Source of the DNA: Hypsibius dujardini
Lineage: Eukaryota > Tardigrada > Eutardigrada > Parachela > Hypsibiidae
Length of the DNA stretch: 32,105 nt
Reading direction: 5' to 3'
NCBI GenBank assembly: GCA_001579985.1
Contig: LRSR01014201.1
Coordinates: 2,501 to 34,605, forward strand
Both the position numbers and the translations under genes were made by a program. The notes under the pieces are model-generated. The model was given only the letters and a program-made list of their open reading frames with translations, made no database searches and was not told the origin of the DNA. Shown one piece after another: positions 32,011-32,105 of this stretch. Within the stretch, counting starts at the first letter, position 1. The number at the start of each line of letters is the position of its first letter.

Positions 32011-32105
32011 ATGTCGATATACGAGTTGTCGGGGTATGAACTGTCGGTGTACGAGTTGTCGGGGTATGAACTGTCGGTATACGAGTTGTCGGGGTATGAA
32101 CTGTC
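32011..32105 (+). repeat. 30-bp tandem repeat running off the window
   Basis: Units of 30 bp (TGTCGGTATACGAGTTGTCG plus GGGTATGAAC) at 32011, 32041 and 32071, with the next beginning at 32101. The single related stretch in unit 1 is at about 20462-20500. Confidence 0.92.

Noticed and set aside
1-32105. tRNA, rRNA, integrated virus or retroelement genes
   Set aside because: No cloverleaf, rRNA-like or reverse transcriptase/integrase/capsid-like sequence was seen on either strand. The only transposase is the broken pogo-like one.

Overview
This is nuclear DNA of an invertebrate animal. The genes are split by GT-AG introns and belong to metazoan families: a UBE2Z-type ubiquitin conjugase, a TatD nuclease and receptor guanylyl cyclases with an animal domain order. 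Introns and spacers are full of (CTGT/CAGA)n and (AATC)n microsatellites, minisatellites and small inverted-repeat transposons. I cannot place the phylum from the sequence. There are no prokaryotic signals.

Layout. 1-710: end of a + strand gene (repeat-rich intron, last exon, stop at 710). 711-2944: spacer with a palindrome holding a MITE, AT-rich blocks and two adjacent MITEs. 2945-5137: UBE2Z-like gene, + strand, four exons, about 283 aa. 5138-6053: convergent spacer filled by CTGT repeats and a 75-bp minisatellite. 6054-8563: TatD-type metal-dependent nuclease, - strand, four exons, about 303 aa. 8564-9821: spacer between two divergent genes, with a MITE.

From about 9228 to the window end the DNA is a tandem array of units of about 11.3 kb. 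Each carries one receptor-type guanylyl cyclase gene (copy 1 9822-18955, copy 2 21102-31293). Each gene has 17 or 18 exons in the order signal peptide, ANF/ligand-binding fold, single membrane helix, degenerate kinase-homology domain, dimerisation helix, class III cyclase domain. The cyclase residues needed for catalysis are kept, so both copies look like working membrane cGMP synthases, apart from one unresolved exon.

The two units serve as each other's empty-site control, which lets several insertions be defined almost to the base: a pogo/Tigger-like transposon (23934-25924), itself broken by a smaller element (24395-24931); a 685-bp foldback element with a TGA duplication (21730-22414); a 679-bp element with a TTA duplication (19073-19751); and a 102-bp hairpin (13328-13429). 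One stretch of about 280 bp covering an intron and an exon is almost identical between copies, which suggests gene conversion. The window ends inside a 30-bp tandem repeat at the 3' end of unit 2.
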